The notes: generated by a model not told the origin, from the sequence alone. Shown: positions 32,697 to 44,857, counted from the first letter of the stretch. The stretch: DNA of 64,000 bases from Shinisaurus crocodilurus (GCA_021292165.1 CM037880.1:144786599-144850598), one strand, 5' to 3'. Made by a program: numbers and translations.

Positions 32697-34658
32697 CTAG
32701 GAGACAAAACTTTCTAGTCATCGATTCGGGAGTCTTCCTGGAGAAGCCACCTGTAGGCAGGCAGCAGATTGCAATGTGCATCCCTGTGCCCCTGGGTTGA
32801 TGGTCTCGTCTCTCTGGAGAAGACGCAGGCAGGCGGCAGATGGTTATGTGCAGTCACAATTTCAGTCTTTGTCAGGGAAAATGTAAAACAAGCAGCAGTC
32901 ATGTTTTGTATGTGTTGTGTTACAAAGTGATTGAGGAATTTAGAGCACTTCAGTTCTTTTGCTTCTTCATCAGTGCCTTTCCTTTTCTTCTCTGTTGCTT
33001 TCGTCATAACCAAACAGACAATCCAATCAAAGGCTGATTTTTATTTGCTTATATTTTATTTTATCTTAAGGGTTTGTGGTCTTCAACCTGCTGTTGAGGT
33101 TCACTTGTTAACTAGCGAGCAAGAATTTTAAGTGGTTGACCTTTTCAGTCAAAAGGAAAACTACTGTAGTTAGAACCACAACAACAGTGGAGAAAAAGGA
33201 CAATGTTTTGAATCTCCTCATTATATTCTTGCTATATGATAAAAAATACTTCAAATACAGTTAGGAACAATTCTTAGTGGTCCTAAACTATTGTCAGCAT
33301 TGTTTTATTTATCACTGTTGTTCTTCATTTATTTATTTTTTAATAACCTGACCTGTATGTGCACATTGATGGCCCCTTAGGCATTCAGGATGAAATCCTG
33401 TCCTTGAATTATGCTGGCTGGATGACAATAGGATTTGGTGGAAGCCCTGCTATACCAGTGGAGCACCAGATACACCACTACCATGACAGATACACTGACA
33501 GAATGTGTCAGATGTGTGGAACACTTGGCAAAAGAGCCATTCCCTCTTTGATGGCTCTTGAACCCTTGTCCCAGGAGAGCTGTGTGTGCTCCCCACAGGT
33601 GTCCTGGCCAGGGAGCTATGTGGGTGCTGTGTTGTGTCAGCTCTCCTTCCTCCCTTTGTGTGTGTTGTGCTTCTAAACAGTGCTTGTGAATAGCATGAGG
33701 GCATTTGAACCTTTGCCTGAAGGGATCCCAGTGGACTGGTGTCAGAGTGGTTGTTGCCGGCTGTGCCACTGGGGCTGATGGAGTGGGTGCACTGTAGCAC
33801 CATGGTGTGTGTGTGTGTGGTAATACTGGGATGTGTGTGCTGATGCCTCCATGTTTGGGCAGCATGTGAGCATCATTGTCTTTATAGTCCCTGGTTGGTG
33901 GGCTTTGGCAGCATTTGCAGGAATGCTGCAGTCAGTGCTTCTTCCATTTTAATGCCATTTTTTCTCCTCTATTTAATAAAGTTTGCATCCTGAGAACCTA
34001 GTTCTCTCCTTTTTTTGGTCTTCCATTTTTATGCCATTTCCCCCCTGGTTGGATGTTTTTTCCCCTTCCCCTCCCAGGAGGAGCATGCATTCAGTGTGGT
34101 GGCCTTTCCACCAGTATAGAGGCAGTGTATCTCTTGCCCCCACTCCTGGTGTAATGTGAGTGTAAGAAGCTGTAATGGGATTAAAAGCAAGTTGACTTTA
34201 ATTTAGTTATATTATTTTTTGGTTTGGAGCACTGTCCAGGACAAAAGAAGAGAAGTAAAAGATGTGTTACTGAGGATGCAGTAAGTTGAAATGACTCCCG
34301 GTACAAATAGTTAATTCTAGCATATCAGACTCATTGGGAACTGTGCCTAGATTTCAGTTCAGTTTGGTGTTTGCCTTCAGGGCTTAATTATGCGGGTAAC
34401 ACATGATTACTTAAGTTAGTTAAGATGTCCTAATTCATGTAAGTTAGCATGTTGAAGTAGATATATGCTGACTCCAAAAGTTTACAGTTAGTGGTAGATC
34501 TATGCAGGATAGCGAAAATGCATGAGAAAAATTCTCTTGGACACTGAAATCAATTGAAAAATCCTAACTTCTGTGTGAGCTCCAGGTCTGCCCAGAGCAT
34601 ATGTATCCCCTTGATTAGGGCAGCCTGAGTGTGTGCCATGCCTTAGAGATAACTTAAT
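32697..34658. other. Intron, no gene supported
   Basis: Open frames near 33359-33865 on both strands are composition-driven and do not resemble a family. The 33390-33560 part has the look of an old repeat, not classified. A GT-rich patch occurs near 33805-33820. Confidence 0.5.
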
Positions 34659-34666
34659 CTCTTGTG

Positions 34667-34967
34667 CAGGGCCGGATTAAGAGCATTATGGGCCTGGTGC
34701 TGAGGATTTTGGTGAGCCTTTTTATGGAAATAAATAAAATGAACACACAATTTTATATTAAAACAAATTAAATATTGTAATTACCATTAAAGTGCCAAAA
34801 CAGAAACATATTGAAAATATTTCTTTTTTTGTAAACAATAAGCTTGTTAACTCAATAAAACCGTTATAAATAGAACATTCACAACAACCATTTTTAAATA
34901 AACATAAATCATATAAACAATTTAAATATAAGTGTATGATGTTTGGCTCATAAAAATTTGTTCCTTA

Positions 34968-35018
<51 letters not shown>

Positions 35019-35827
35019 AGCATCATAATCAATACAGCCTGCGTTATGATTATGGTGCAGAGAGTAACTCTTGAAATAAATAGCAACCACTAGTTTTAAA
35101 CACACAAACAGGTTATTCACTGAACTCTAACCTGCATTTAAACTAAATGAATCAAGCTGGTAGATTAAAATAAAATTACACATTAACTTTTCTTCCTTTT
35201 TTACTTGCAAATTCCTCAATTTGGAAGGCAGGAGGAGCGGCGGGCACTGCAAACACTGCAGGTCCGGGAGCCTTTTGCAGCAGCTTGCACCAAGAAGCCC
35301 CTCCGGGAAGCGGTCGTCTCCCACCCCCCAACCTTGCTCCTGCCCTCACCCAAGTGCTGCACCCGGAATCCCTGCCGCGCTTCAGCTCTTCGCCCGGGAA
35401 AACTCGCGAGGAGGCCAATTTCCAAGCACACCCTCTATGGACCATAGAGATAGGAAAGGGGGTTTGAATGAAACACACACAGCCTAGACTTCTGGCTCCC
35501 TTTGAGCATCAGGCAGCTGCCTAGCGCAGAGCGAGAGGAGCTGCTCTACAGCCATAGATGCCCTGGTCCCATCTCTTTGCTCGGGGCGCTCTCCAAAGAG
35601 GCCGCGTTCGCTGAGGAACCGGAAGTGTCGCTGCGGTTTCAAGGGTGCCAAGAATTGGGCTTTGCAGGTTTGCAGACGGACAGTAGCTGAGACTCAAGGG
35701 CAAGTGTGGCAGCGGCAGCAGGCGGTGGCGCGGCTCGGGCGAGTGGGCGCTGCCGGGCCTGTGGGCCTATTTTGTGGTAGGGGCCTGGCGCTGCAGCTCC
35801 AATAGCCCCTATCTTAATCCGGCCCTG
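34667..35827. mobile_element. Non-autonomous hAT transposon, 1161 bp, exact 8-bp target duplication
   Basis: CAGGGCCGGATTAAG at the left and CTTAATCCGGCCCTG at the right are perfect 15-bp inverted ends. CTCTTGTG occurs at 34659-34666 and 35828-35835. The left half is AT-rich with (TTA)n at 34973-35017; the right half (35215-35790) is GC- and CpG-rich. The many short frames in the right half overlap on both strands and show no transposase similarity. Confidence 0.92.
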
Positions 35828-35835
35828 CTCTTGTG

Positions 35836-36251
35836 TCCTGTTGCAGTCTCTGCTGCACTCAGCTGGAAGCAGCGTTTTGATGCTTTATGGATCATGGATG
35901 ATTGAGCGGGGCAGAGTGAAAGGGACTTTTCCAGTGGGATTTCCCCTGTGCCATTCCTCTGTGGCTTTCCTGCATATTTTTTTGGAGGTGATGTGAAATG
36001 TTTTTTTTATTTCATGGCTGGTATAAATAATCGATTTTTAGAAATTACATACTGTTGCGTATTTATATCTTCTATAATTCCATAATTCGCATTACCGGTA
36101 TGTTGTTGGCTGCTAATCCTTCTTCTCCCATGTCTATATAGGTTTGTTTGCAAACCCAGTTTGGTTTTCTGTCCAGTGGTGGGGGTGGGGGTGGTGGAAA
36201 TTCAGGCATGTTGTTATTACTATCAACTTGGTAGGCACCTGTGTAAGCCTG
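35836..36251. other. Intron, nothing recognised
   Basis: No gene or repeat recognised; G-rich patch near 36178-36196. Confidence 0.55.
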
Positions 36252-36436
36252 AAATAGATTTCATAGATTTCATAGATCATAGAGTTGGAAGGAGCCTACA
36301 AGGCTATCGAGTCCAACCCCCTGCTCAATGCAGGAAACTAGAGGAGGGGTCTCCCATCCAAGTAACAACCAGGCTTGACCCTGAGCTTTCCATGCTCAGA
36401 TAAGCTGAGCCAGCGTAAGCCACAGGCCTGTATATA
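36252..36436 (-). mobile_element. 5S-rRNA-derived SINE, cut at its 5' end by the LINE insertion
   Basis: On the - strand it runs from GGCCTGTGGCTTACGCTGG through 5S-like GGTTGTTACTTGGATGGGAG to CCTTCCAACTCTATGATC. Its head is the target of the LINE at 36437-42653: the duplicated 19 bases contain the SINE start, and the flank continues at 42673. Confidence 0.88.
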
Positions 36437-36710
36437 GCAAGCAAGCAAGCAAGCAATACTTTATTGTTCAAAGCCATAGGCCACCACAATTCAAACAATC
36501 CAAAAATAAAATAAAATACATAATGAATTAAAATAAATTAAATTAAAATACAAATATGAACCATTTTTTAAAAAACAATACACTAAAATGTTATAAAGAT
36601 AAAAGCCAATTTAAAAATGTTATAAAGATAAAAGCCAATTTAAAATTTTAAAAGGGAATATACAAGCATTAAAAAAGAAATATCAGTAATGTGATACAAA
36701 TAATATACAG

Positions 36711-39700
36711 TCAAATATGGTCATCTCCTTTGCAATCGATAGCTATCTCTGCAATATATTTCTTTCTGATCTTCTTAGCAGCAATTGCAAAGAGAGCTAC
36801 ACGCCAGGTCACATATTTATCCATATCTGCTAGGAGATAGAAAGCCATATCCAAGGGACTCTGGTTAGGGAAACTTACAATTAAGGGTACCAGAAACCGT
36901 TCCCTTGGGTCATTGTATAATGGACAGCACAAAATATAATGGGTAAGATCCTCTAATTCAGAACAACCGCCAATGCAAGTACGTTCATTAACTGGGATAC
37001 CCCTATGCCTCCCATCTCTATAAGCAGTATCCATCATATTTAGCCGTAATTCTGTGAAGGCTTTCCGTAGTTGTACAAATGTTAGCTCACTAAGGTAATC
37101 CACATGTTCACGAGCCTCTTTAAGTTTGAAATATAATGGTGCACATGTGGATGTATACACAGAGTTTAAATCGTTTTTTGTGGCAACCTCCTTTATAGTT
37201 CGCTTGAAGATATTTTTCAGTATGTCTAATGGGAAGTCTTTAAGCTCAGCCAGTGAGAGACCATATTTAACCATAAGTTGAGCAGCATGATGTAACCAAT
37301 TTTTAAGAGGAAATCCATTGGCCATTTCTATCAAACATTTTTTAGGTAATCTGGTGTTATCCATGTGTTGTACCTTAAACCAATAACATAAAATTATTTT
37401 ATCTATTTGGCTTTCTATAGTCAGCATGCAAGTCTCTAGCCTAACCATGGCAGATTGTACATCTTTAGGCAAGCCCAACAGAGCTCTTAAAAAGTAGTTC
37501 TGTGGGGGTTCTAAAGCTAAGACCTTTGAGGTGCCCCAAACCTCTGCCCCATATAAAATTTGAGCCACTGTTTTGGCTTTATAAACAGATAGGGCTGGGT
37601 TTACCAGGTTCCCTCCTTTAGAAACAGCAAATTTCATAATAGCTTTAGCTGATTTAAAGGCTTGCAGCTTGATGTTTGATAAATGTATGTTCCAGGAAGC
37701 TGTTTCTGAATAGACCAATCCCAAGTATTTGAATGATTTCACTTGATTTATAATGTGCTCATCCAAATGCCAAACATGCTTTTTGGGACGCTTCCCAAAC
37801 ACTACAGCCTGTGTCTTATTATAGTTTATGGACAGAGCATTTGTCTTACAATATGAACCAAACTTCGCAAGCAGCCGTCTCAGTCCCACCTGTGTTCTAG
37901 ATACAAGAACTAAATCGTCAGCATACATTAATACTGATAATTTTTGGTCAAGAATTGTAACAGGGGCAAACTGTAACCCATCCAAATCCTTAACCACATC
38001 ATTAATGTAAAAGTTAAACAAAAAGGGTGCCAAGATGCATCCCTGTTTGACTCCGACAAAGGTTTTTATTCTAGAAGTAAGATGACCAGCCAAATCGACT
38101 TTAACTTGTACTGATGTATCAGTATACAGTGTTTTTACAAGGAATAGTAAACGGCGATCTAAGTTTGTCTTTTCCAATTTCTGCCATAATAAGTGTCTAG
38201 GAATTGTGTCAAATGCTGACTTCAAATAATAAAGGCAACATACAGCTTTCGCTTCATGTTATGAACATATTTACATAACAGGAAATTCATTACAAAACAC
38301 AGGTCAACTGTGGACTTCCCTCTTTGAAAACCGGCCTGTACTTCAGGTATTACTTTTTGTGTATCTGCCCATTCTTCTAATTTTTCAAGGAGGAGCCTGG
38401 CATATAATTTGGAAGCAACATCTAAAAGGCTAATAGGTCTATAATTGGCTGGGTCTCTCTTATCTCCCTTTTTATATATTGGAGCGATGATGCTCAACTT
38501 CCACCCCTCCGGTATACAGCCAGTACGGTTTACATAAGAAAACAATTTCACAAAAATAGGTATCCAGTACTCTGGCCTTATCTTATAAAGCTCCATGGGT
38601 ATCATATCTTCTCCTGGGGCTTTATTCGCTGACTGTCTTGCGATAATCCCCTTAATCTGGTTAAAGGTAATATCTGGCCATTCGGGGAGATCTAATAACT
38701 GAGATTGGCGGACTTCTATGGATACATCAGTGTGGGGACCGTATATTTCCGTAAAGTGTGTCACCCAATCCTTTCCTTGTACTGATGCTTCTAGAGAATA
38801 TTTTATCCTATTTGTGCCTTGAGCGACCAAATGCCAAAATTTCTGTGAATCCTTTTGAATTGCTGCATCCCCTAATTCTTTCCACTGTAGCTCGTAATAT
38901 CTTTGTTTCTTTTTTTAAGTAATGTTTTATAATTGTACCGTAATTGGGCTACATGAATTTGGGAGACAGGGTTTTTCTTATTACTTTTTGACTTCATTTT
39001 CCTAAGTTCCCTAGTTAATTTTTTCTTACTTTTCCGACAATCCTCATCAAACCATGTCTGGGTCTTAAACTTTCTTTTTTTGATCACACTAGTTGTAGTC
39101 ATTAAAGGTCTCATTTGTGTGATCAAATTCTCATATGCTCCAATAACATTACTTGTCTCTGATAGGATTCCCTCCCTTAATGTGACAAATTTAAGAGAAT
39201 CCAAGGTCTTGATCATTCTTTCCTGAACCTGTCCATTCCATCTTAACCTCCTATTTCCAAGTATCAAGTACTCCGTTTCATCTAACAGTTTGGGAGAAGT
39301 GGGAAGGACAAGTTGTGTCAGTGATAATTCAAGAGGGAAATGATCACTCTCAGCTCTTGGGATTATTTTAAAGGTATCACGATCGATTGGAACATTATTA
39401 GATGTTAATATATAATCTATAATACTAATAGATCCACTGGGAGAAATAAATGTAAAATAACCCTCCTGATCCCCTTGTCCATGCCCATTACATAACAAAA
39501 GGTTATGTTTTATTATAAGTTCACAGAGATATTTCCCTGCATGATTGGAGATGGTGTCCATCGTTGCTCTCTGACAAATTTCAGCTTCGTCCTTCAAACT
39601 TAAACCAGAAAAAACTGAGTTCTCTGGAGAGACAGAACCAATACGAGCATTAAGGTCACCACCTAGTATAACCCAGGGGTTGGGGGATAAGGAATCTATA

Positions 39701-40110
39701 TCCTCCAGTAATTGGTCAAGTCGTTCCCAGTAAAGATACTGTTCTGCACAGGATTTAGATGGGGGGATGTAGGCACAAATACAATAAGTAGCTCTCAAGA
39801 AGCTATTAAAAATTTCCAACACCAAAAAATTAGGGGTGCTTAACGATGGACATAAATGTATGGTAGCATTGAGAGATGTTGAGACTAACACTGCCAGTCC
39901 TCCGCTAGGTCTCCCATACTTTGCAGTTTTAATTGCTGGTGAAGAATAAGTAGTAAATCCTTGTAATTCAATTGTACTTCCTTCTTTAACCCATGTTTCT
40001 TGCAAAAAAATAATCTCATATGACTGTAGAAAGGCACGAAAATCACTATCTTGAATTTTATTCACCCATCCTGTTATATTCCATGAAAGAAGTTTAACTG
40101 GTTTATCCAC
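36711..40110 (-). pseudogene. LINE ORF2: AP endonuclease plus reverse transcriptase, frameshifted twice
   Basis: The endonuclease part (40110-38872) has LQETWV, GGDLNAR and SDHFPLE, the metal-binding and catalytic motifs of APE nucleases, and works by nicking the target DNA. The RT part has NKAPGEDMIP, NYRPISLL, VQAGFQRGKST, VKQGCILAPFLFNFYI and LMYADDLVLVS with the YADD centre. A CIGGC...H..CC knuckle lies near the C-terminus (about 36975-36920). Breaks: an A-run near 38912-38918 shifts the frame after the endonuclease, and one base is missing near 38226, just at the catalytic Asp of RT motif A (before LKSAFD). There is no ATG at the front; the frame starts after the ORF1 stop with CTA GTG, where GTG may be a mutated ATG. 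Otherwise no stops in about 1100 codons. Confidence 0.9.
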
Positions 40111-40113
40111 TAG

Positions 40114-42109
40114 TCAAAATGTGCAGCCTTTCTTTCTGCCCATTGGGGATACAGGCTGTTCACTATCAATTGTGAAGTTTAAGGTTATCTCCGTTTTCTT
40201 TTTAAAGTAGTTCCGAATATCACCTGTGTTAGATTTATTTATCAGCAGACTCATATCAGTTATATTGTCATTATTTTGATATGTCTCACTCGTATTTCCA
40301 AGCTCTGATCTGTCATGACATAAATCAAAGTTCTCAGTATTTGAGTACTCTGCCTCACAGAGTTTATTTAATCTAGCCTGGAGAGAATTAAGATTGCCAA
40401 TTATAACTAGTTTATCAAGCAAAGGGAGCCTGCCATATGATTCTATTAAACCTTCCTCATCTTTAATTTCAGGATGAATATTAGCAGAATTCTGGATACT
40501 ACTTCCTTTCCCATTATTATCCAATGGATCGTCCAAACAAATCAGATCCTTAACTTCAATGGGATGTTCTACCTGGCTTACCTTCCCCGCTGAAAAAGGG
40601 TTTTGAAACAGGGGATAGGGGGTTAGATGACCAAATACTCTACTAACCTCTATCTTCTGGTGTCTAAATAAACTCCTTATTTTATAAGTCTTTGAAGCTA
40701 TAACATTGTTTTTGAAGGTTATTAGAGCTCTGGCAGCCAGGTAGTTGTAAAAAAGATATTCCACTCTCTCAATATCCTCTACTTCCAAAAAATCTATCAT
40801 TGATGCATTGGCCTGTTGAATAAAATGATATTTCCGTTGGAGCTGTGTCAAAAAGCCATATGGCTTGGGATAATTTATAAAGGCCAATTGAGTTTTTCTA
40901 AGTACTAGGGGGGGAATAACATCTCTAATAAGTGGGGAGGGTAACTCCTGCTGTTTAACTTCCTCTATCACTCTCAATTTACTCTCATTGGGTTCTTCGT
41001 CTGATGTGTTTATTACTTCTGAACAGATAGGTCCATCATCCTTAATTGCTGTTATTTCTCCTTGTTCTATCTTATCAATAGAGTCTGTCAGCCTGGGTTC
41101 AATTTCCCTCTCTTTTTTCCTTCTCTTTATAGGATGTGCTTTTACTTTCTTACCCTTACAAAATTGGTCTTTATGTTCCATAAGTTTGAATAGTCTTTTA
41201 AAATTAAAATTTGTTTCTCTTTTCTCATATTTGGAATCTTTCTTCTGATATTGGTCATCTAATTTCCTTTTACATTTTTTACATTTCTTCTCCCTATACT
41301 TCCCCCCTTTTGGCTTGCATTTGGGCCTGCCCCTTGCCTCCAGCTGAGTTGTGTCTTGCAACTGTACAATACTACAATGTTCTTCATATTGTTTAGGTTT
41401 TTCAACCTCTTCTGTAAAACTTTCCTTTGGGGGGGCTGCCTGTAATATCCCTTCACTTACCAATGAACAAATCACCTGGACATTGGCCCTTATGGTGCCT
41501 GTTACAGCGAGTAAATCTTTCAGCATAGCACACATTTCACGGGTTAAGTCATCTCTATTCCCATCAAAGCCATCCTTATTCTCATCTAAATATTCCGATT
41601 CCCATTGGGTTAACCTGGGGCTTTGGAGAATCAGTTTCCATAGCCATTAGTTGTTGTTTAATCTCCTCATTTCGTTCCTGAAAATCAGCCAATATTTCCT
41701 TTTCCTTTCTTAATAACTCCTCTAATGGTGGTAAGTCATCAAAGAAACCTGTGAGGCTGTCATCATTACTTTGGCAGGTTTTTGGAGATTCTGTTTGTCT
41801 TGTGTCATTTATGCCATCTAAACATAAGTTAATATCCTGTGTGATCTCATTTGTGCTTATCACAATGGGTGATAAATCCTTAATTATTTGTTTAGTCATA
41901 TCAGGTACCTTTTCCTTTAAGTGGCCTGCTTGATTATCCCCTCTTGTACCAATTTTTTTCTTTCTCTGTTTAATACTATCCATGTTCACCTTTTTCCCAC
42001 CAGAAGTGGTGATGTAAGACCACATTGAGTTATTTGTTGCATTTTTGTTTAGTCTTACTCTCCTCTTACTCTTTCCCAGATGAACACTCTGACTCCTGGT
42101 AGTGACCAT
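40114..42109 (-). pseudogene. LINE ORF1, one frameshift, function unassigned
   Basis: About 660 codons in two frames: 42109-41582 and an overlapping frame that is open through 41535 to the TGA at 40114. The switch is near 41590-41610. The protein is Lys-rich and basic at the N-terminus and near the middle (for example KKCKKCKRKLDDQ with a CxxC), with an acidic Ser/Thr-rich C-terminal half. I see no canonical RRM, esterase or PHD domain; a Cys-rich basic segment (about 41285-41255) might bind nucleic acid. Being directly upstream of ORF2 it is the ORF1 protein, presumably RNA-binding, which is inference. Confidence 0.75.
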
Positions 42110-42653
42110 AACTAGTAATTAACAATACTAGTTAATACTGCCACACAATAACACTAATGTCACCACAATCTTAGTTAATTCCCTTAATTATCATTAACAC
42201 TAATATCCATAAAACTAATAAAATATTTATGACAATAAAAAAGATTATAACAATAAAATCAGATAAACATCAGTTAAAACCATGCAGGCTGAGACAGACT
42301 GATTAAAGCAACAAGTCTCAGTTCACTTCGTTCTCCCACCACTCTTTCTTAAACTGAACCTTGAAGTTCACACCTCACCCCCAGTTATTGGCACAAGGAT
42401 TAGCCCACCCTGCAAAACAGACCCCTAACGGGCACCAAACGGGCAATGCCCTTTGGCAGCGCCCTTCGGCCGCTGCCCAAGGCCGCTGCCTTGGTCCTCC
42501 AGTGGTTGAAATAGCTGGCTGGGCCACGCCTCTGCAGCAGAGCACAGCTGCAGCCCGCCAGGGGGAAGGAGGCTGGTCCAACAGGTAGGGTGGGGAAGTT
42601 GTCTCACTGCTCACTTGCTTGCTTGCTTGCGTGCCCAAGGCCGCAAGCAAGCA
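42110..42653 (-). promoter_or_regulatory. 5' UTR / internal promoter region of the LINE
   Basis: The 544 bases before ORF1 are part AT-rich (42110-42360) and part GC-rich with CpGs (42420-42560). As in other full-length LINEs this should hold an internal promoter. At the extreme 5' end CTTGCTTGCTTGC (42618-42630) and GCAAGCAAGCAAG (42643-42655) form a hairpin with a 12-base loop. Confidence 0.55.
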
Positions 42654-42672
42654 AGCCACAGGCCTGTATATA

Positions 42673-43243
42673 AATATTCCAATTTTAGGAACTGAGGAGC
42701 CCAGGTGTCTGGGATTTTTCTACCTCTGTGTATGCCACAGATTTCCAAAGTGATGTAAATATATACCGGTATATATTTAAATAGACACATTTGTGCTTTT
42801 TCAGTTTATTTACTAGTCAGTTTTGATATATACTAATTCTGAGCATTTTAGCATTAGGGAGCTTTGTAGGATGTTCTGAAGAATTTGCAGTATTTAATTA
42901 AATATAAACATAACCTGTTTTAGAATGGTTGGGAAATGTTTGAGTTGGATCCAGATTTAGTGAAGCTTAGAGTAGACCCATTGAAATCAATGAGACTATT
43001 GATTTCAATGGGTATGCTCTAAGTATGACTTGCAGCAGCTGGATACAACCCTTTGTCTGAAGTTCTGATTTGCACAGTTCTCTTATGGTGTGGTGTGTGC
43101 CACTTACCAGACTCCATAAAAGCAATTTCTTGTGCCACCTTCTTTCTATCTTGCTGTAAAGAACTATTCCCCCGTTAATGTATCTATCCTCATCTGACAG
43201 ATGTTGGAAACTTTGTGACAAGATAATGTGAACATATATCAAA
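42673..43243. other. Intron with a foldback MITE at about 42952-43055
   Basis: CTTAGAGTAGACCCATTGAA (42966-) and TTCAATGGGTATGCTCTAAG (to 43023) form 26-bp arms with two mismatches and a 6-base loop, framed by TGGATCCAGATTTAG and CAGCTGGATACAACCC. A relative lies at 4796. The rest is unremarkable. Confidence 0.65.
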
Positions 43244-43325
43244 GGGGTAGGCAATCCGGTGCCCTCCAGATGTTTTGAACTACAACTCCCATATCACTGG
43301 CCATTGATCATATTGGCTGAGGCGG
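43244..43325. mobile_element. hAT-type MITE fragment
   Basis: GTGCCCTCCAGATGTTTTGA and ACTACAACTCCCATATCACT are the left arm of the hAT foldback family; the other arm is lost after GATCATATTGGCTGAGG. Confidence 0.6.
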
Positions 43326-44783
43326 ATGCACAGGATGTAACCGATGAAACTATTGCCCTTTTGTAGGCACCCTACAGAAATCAGTGGATTCTGTCTTGTT
43401 AAGGAAACAAATAATAGGATAAAATAGGGATTTTAATTACGATACATTTGAAGCTGCCTCAGCAGGTGCTAACAGCTGTTGCTCAATATTTTTTACTGAC
43501 CTTGGTCTTTTTTCCTCCCCCTCAAATATATTCAATCTCAACTGAAAATGCCATATTGAGGAGTCATTAATCATTTAATTTACAAAACATTCAGAGTGGA
43601 AGAGACTTAATTTTTATCTCAATGTACCAAAACATTTTTAATGAGAAAAGGAAAAAGCCAGGGTGGAGGAAAGGCCGGAAGAATTAAAAGCAGATTGAAT
43701 ATATTTATATATCCCCCTTTGGATTCCGTACATGAGTAGTATTGTAAATGGATAGCAGACATAGAAATATCAGCAAAATTGTTCCATGTGTCAAGTTTGT
43801 TACAGAAATAGACCAAAATGTGTGATTATGCCAGTCATTCTTTTTTCCATATTGTAATTTGGAAACAGCAGCCGTTTTTTTTTGTAGAATCAGCAAGGAG
43901 AGTGTTGAGGGAGGGACTCTAATTCTCTGTTGCCTTCTTGCACCATGGCCATTCATTTAACTTATGTAGGAAAACACTGTCAATGAATGGCACTCCAGAA
44001 TTTTCATTTCCGCAATGAATAGTTACGCAATCATTATTACTTCTCCCCCACCCCCAAATTCCCTGTTTCCGCTTTAGCATATGGCCTGATATCAAAATAG
44101 ATAATGTGACACTTTTTTTTAGCAATAAAGTTTTGAATTTTCTTTACTGTTCCTCTGTAAAGGATGTTAAAGTTAGAGCAAGTTTATGGGAGCTGTTATA
44201 CTGATAGTCTTACCCTGACAGAAAAAAACAGCACTGGTTAATTAAATACGTAATTGATTTAATGTCAAATTTCAAATGTCTGTTCTGATACTCAAATTTT
44301 GGCATTTGAATTTTGATTCCAGCAGTTCCGATTTGCCTGGCTCAGAAACTGCCTTAGCTGATTCCAAAGATTTATAACGTTTCGGCCCTTCAGTTTTATA
44401 TATAATATAAAATATAAGAATATAAAATGTGTGTAAATGTTGCCATACAATACATCAGGGAACGCCTCATACCTTCTGAGGGAATAAACAAGTAGGGAAT
44501 AAACAAATAATCCAAAGTTGTAGTCCAGTATATCTGGAGGCCGCCGCACGACAGGGGAAGGCTGCTTTACATAGACAGTATCAGATTTATTTTCATAAAC
44601 AAGAGCCCACCTCAACAGACGCCAAATCCATGAAAACTTAGCCCACAATATATCTGTTAGTGCTTAAGGCACCGCAGGACTGTTCTTTGTGTTTGCTGTA
44701 ACAGACTAACATGACTACACATGTATGCATTAAATTTAAAGGCTAAGGATATTATCAGTGCAAGAGAGTTAAATCGGATTTTA
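43326..44783. other. Intron, nothing recognised
   Basis: AT-rich; a short piece at 44512-44545 (GTTGTAGTCCAGTATATCTG) looks like another hAT MITE scrap. No gene. Confidence 0.55.
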
Positions 44784-44857
44784 AGGGTGCAGTCCCATGC
44801 ATGTTTAGACAGAAAAAGGTCCTACAATTTTCAGCATTCCTCAGCCAGCATGCACCC
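44784..44857. mobile_element. Composite-family MITE, right arm almost entirely deleted
   Basis: AGGGTGCAGTCCCATGCATG, TTTAGACAGAAAAAGGTCCT and CAGCATTCCTCAGCCAGC are present, then only GCACCC of the right end remains before TAA. TTA precedes it (44781-44783). Confidence 0.7.

Larger units (their letters stand above)
36437..42653 (-). mobile_element. Nearly complete APE-type LINE, 6.2 kb, perfect 19-bp target duplication
   Basis: AGCCACAGGCCTGTATATA is present at 36418-36436 and 42654-42672. Read on the - strand the element has a 5' UTR (42653-42110), ORF1 (42109-40114), ORF2 with AP-endonuclease and RT (40110-36711), a short AT-rich 3' UTR and a tail of five TTGC units (36456-36437). The 5' terminus also contains TTGC units in a hairpin. 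Only three frameshifts and a start-codon change disable it, so the insertion is young. The RT resembles Vingi or other APE-type clades with a C-terminal Cys/His knuckle and is clearly neither L1 nor the L2 of this window; the clade is not resolved. Confidence 0.9.

Noticed and set aside
33359..33865. Long overlapping frames on both strands
   Set aside because: No family resemblance, no splice context; overlap on both strands is due to GC-rich composition.
35200..35780. CpG island or promoter of a host gene
   Set aside because: It lies wholly within a hAT element with target duplications; kept only as a finding about its composition.
41255..41285. A PHD or RING finger in LINE ORF1
   Set aside because: Only two or three Cys pairs in a Lys-rich stretch; the spacing does not support a finger.
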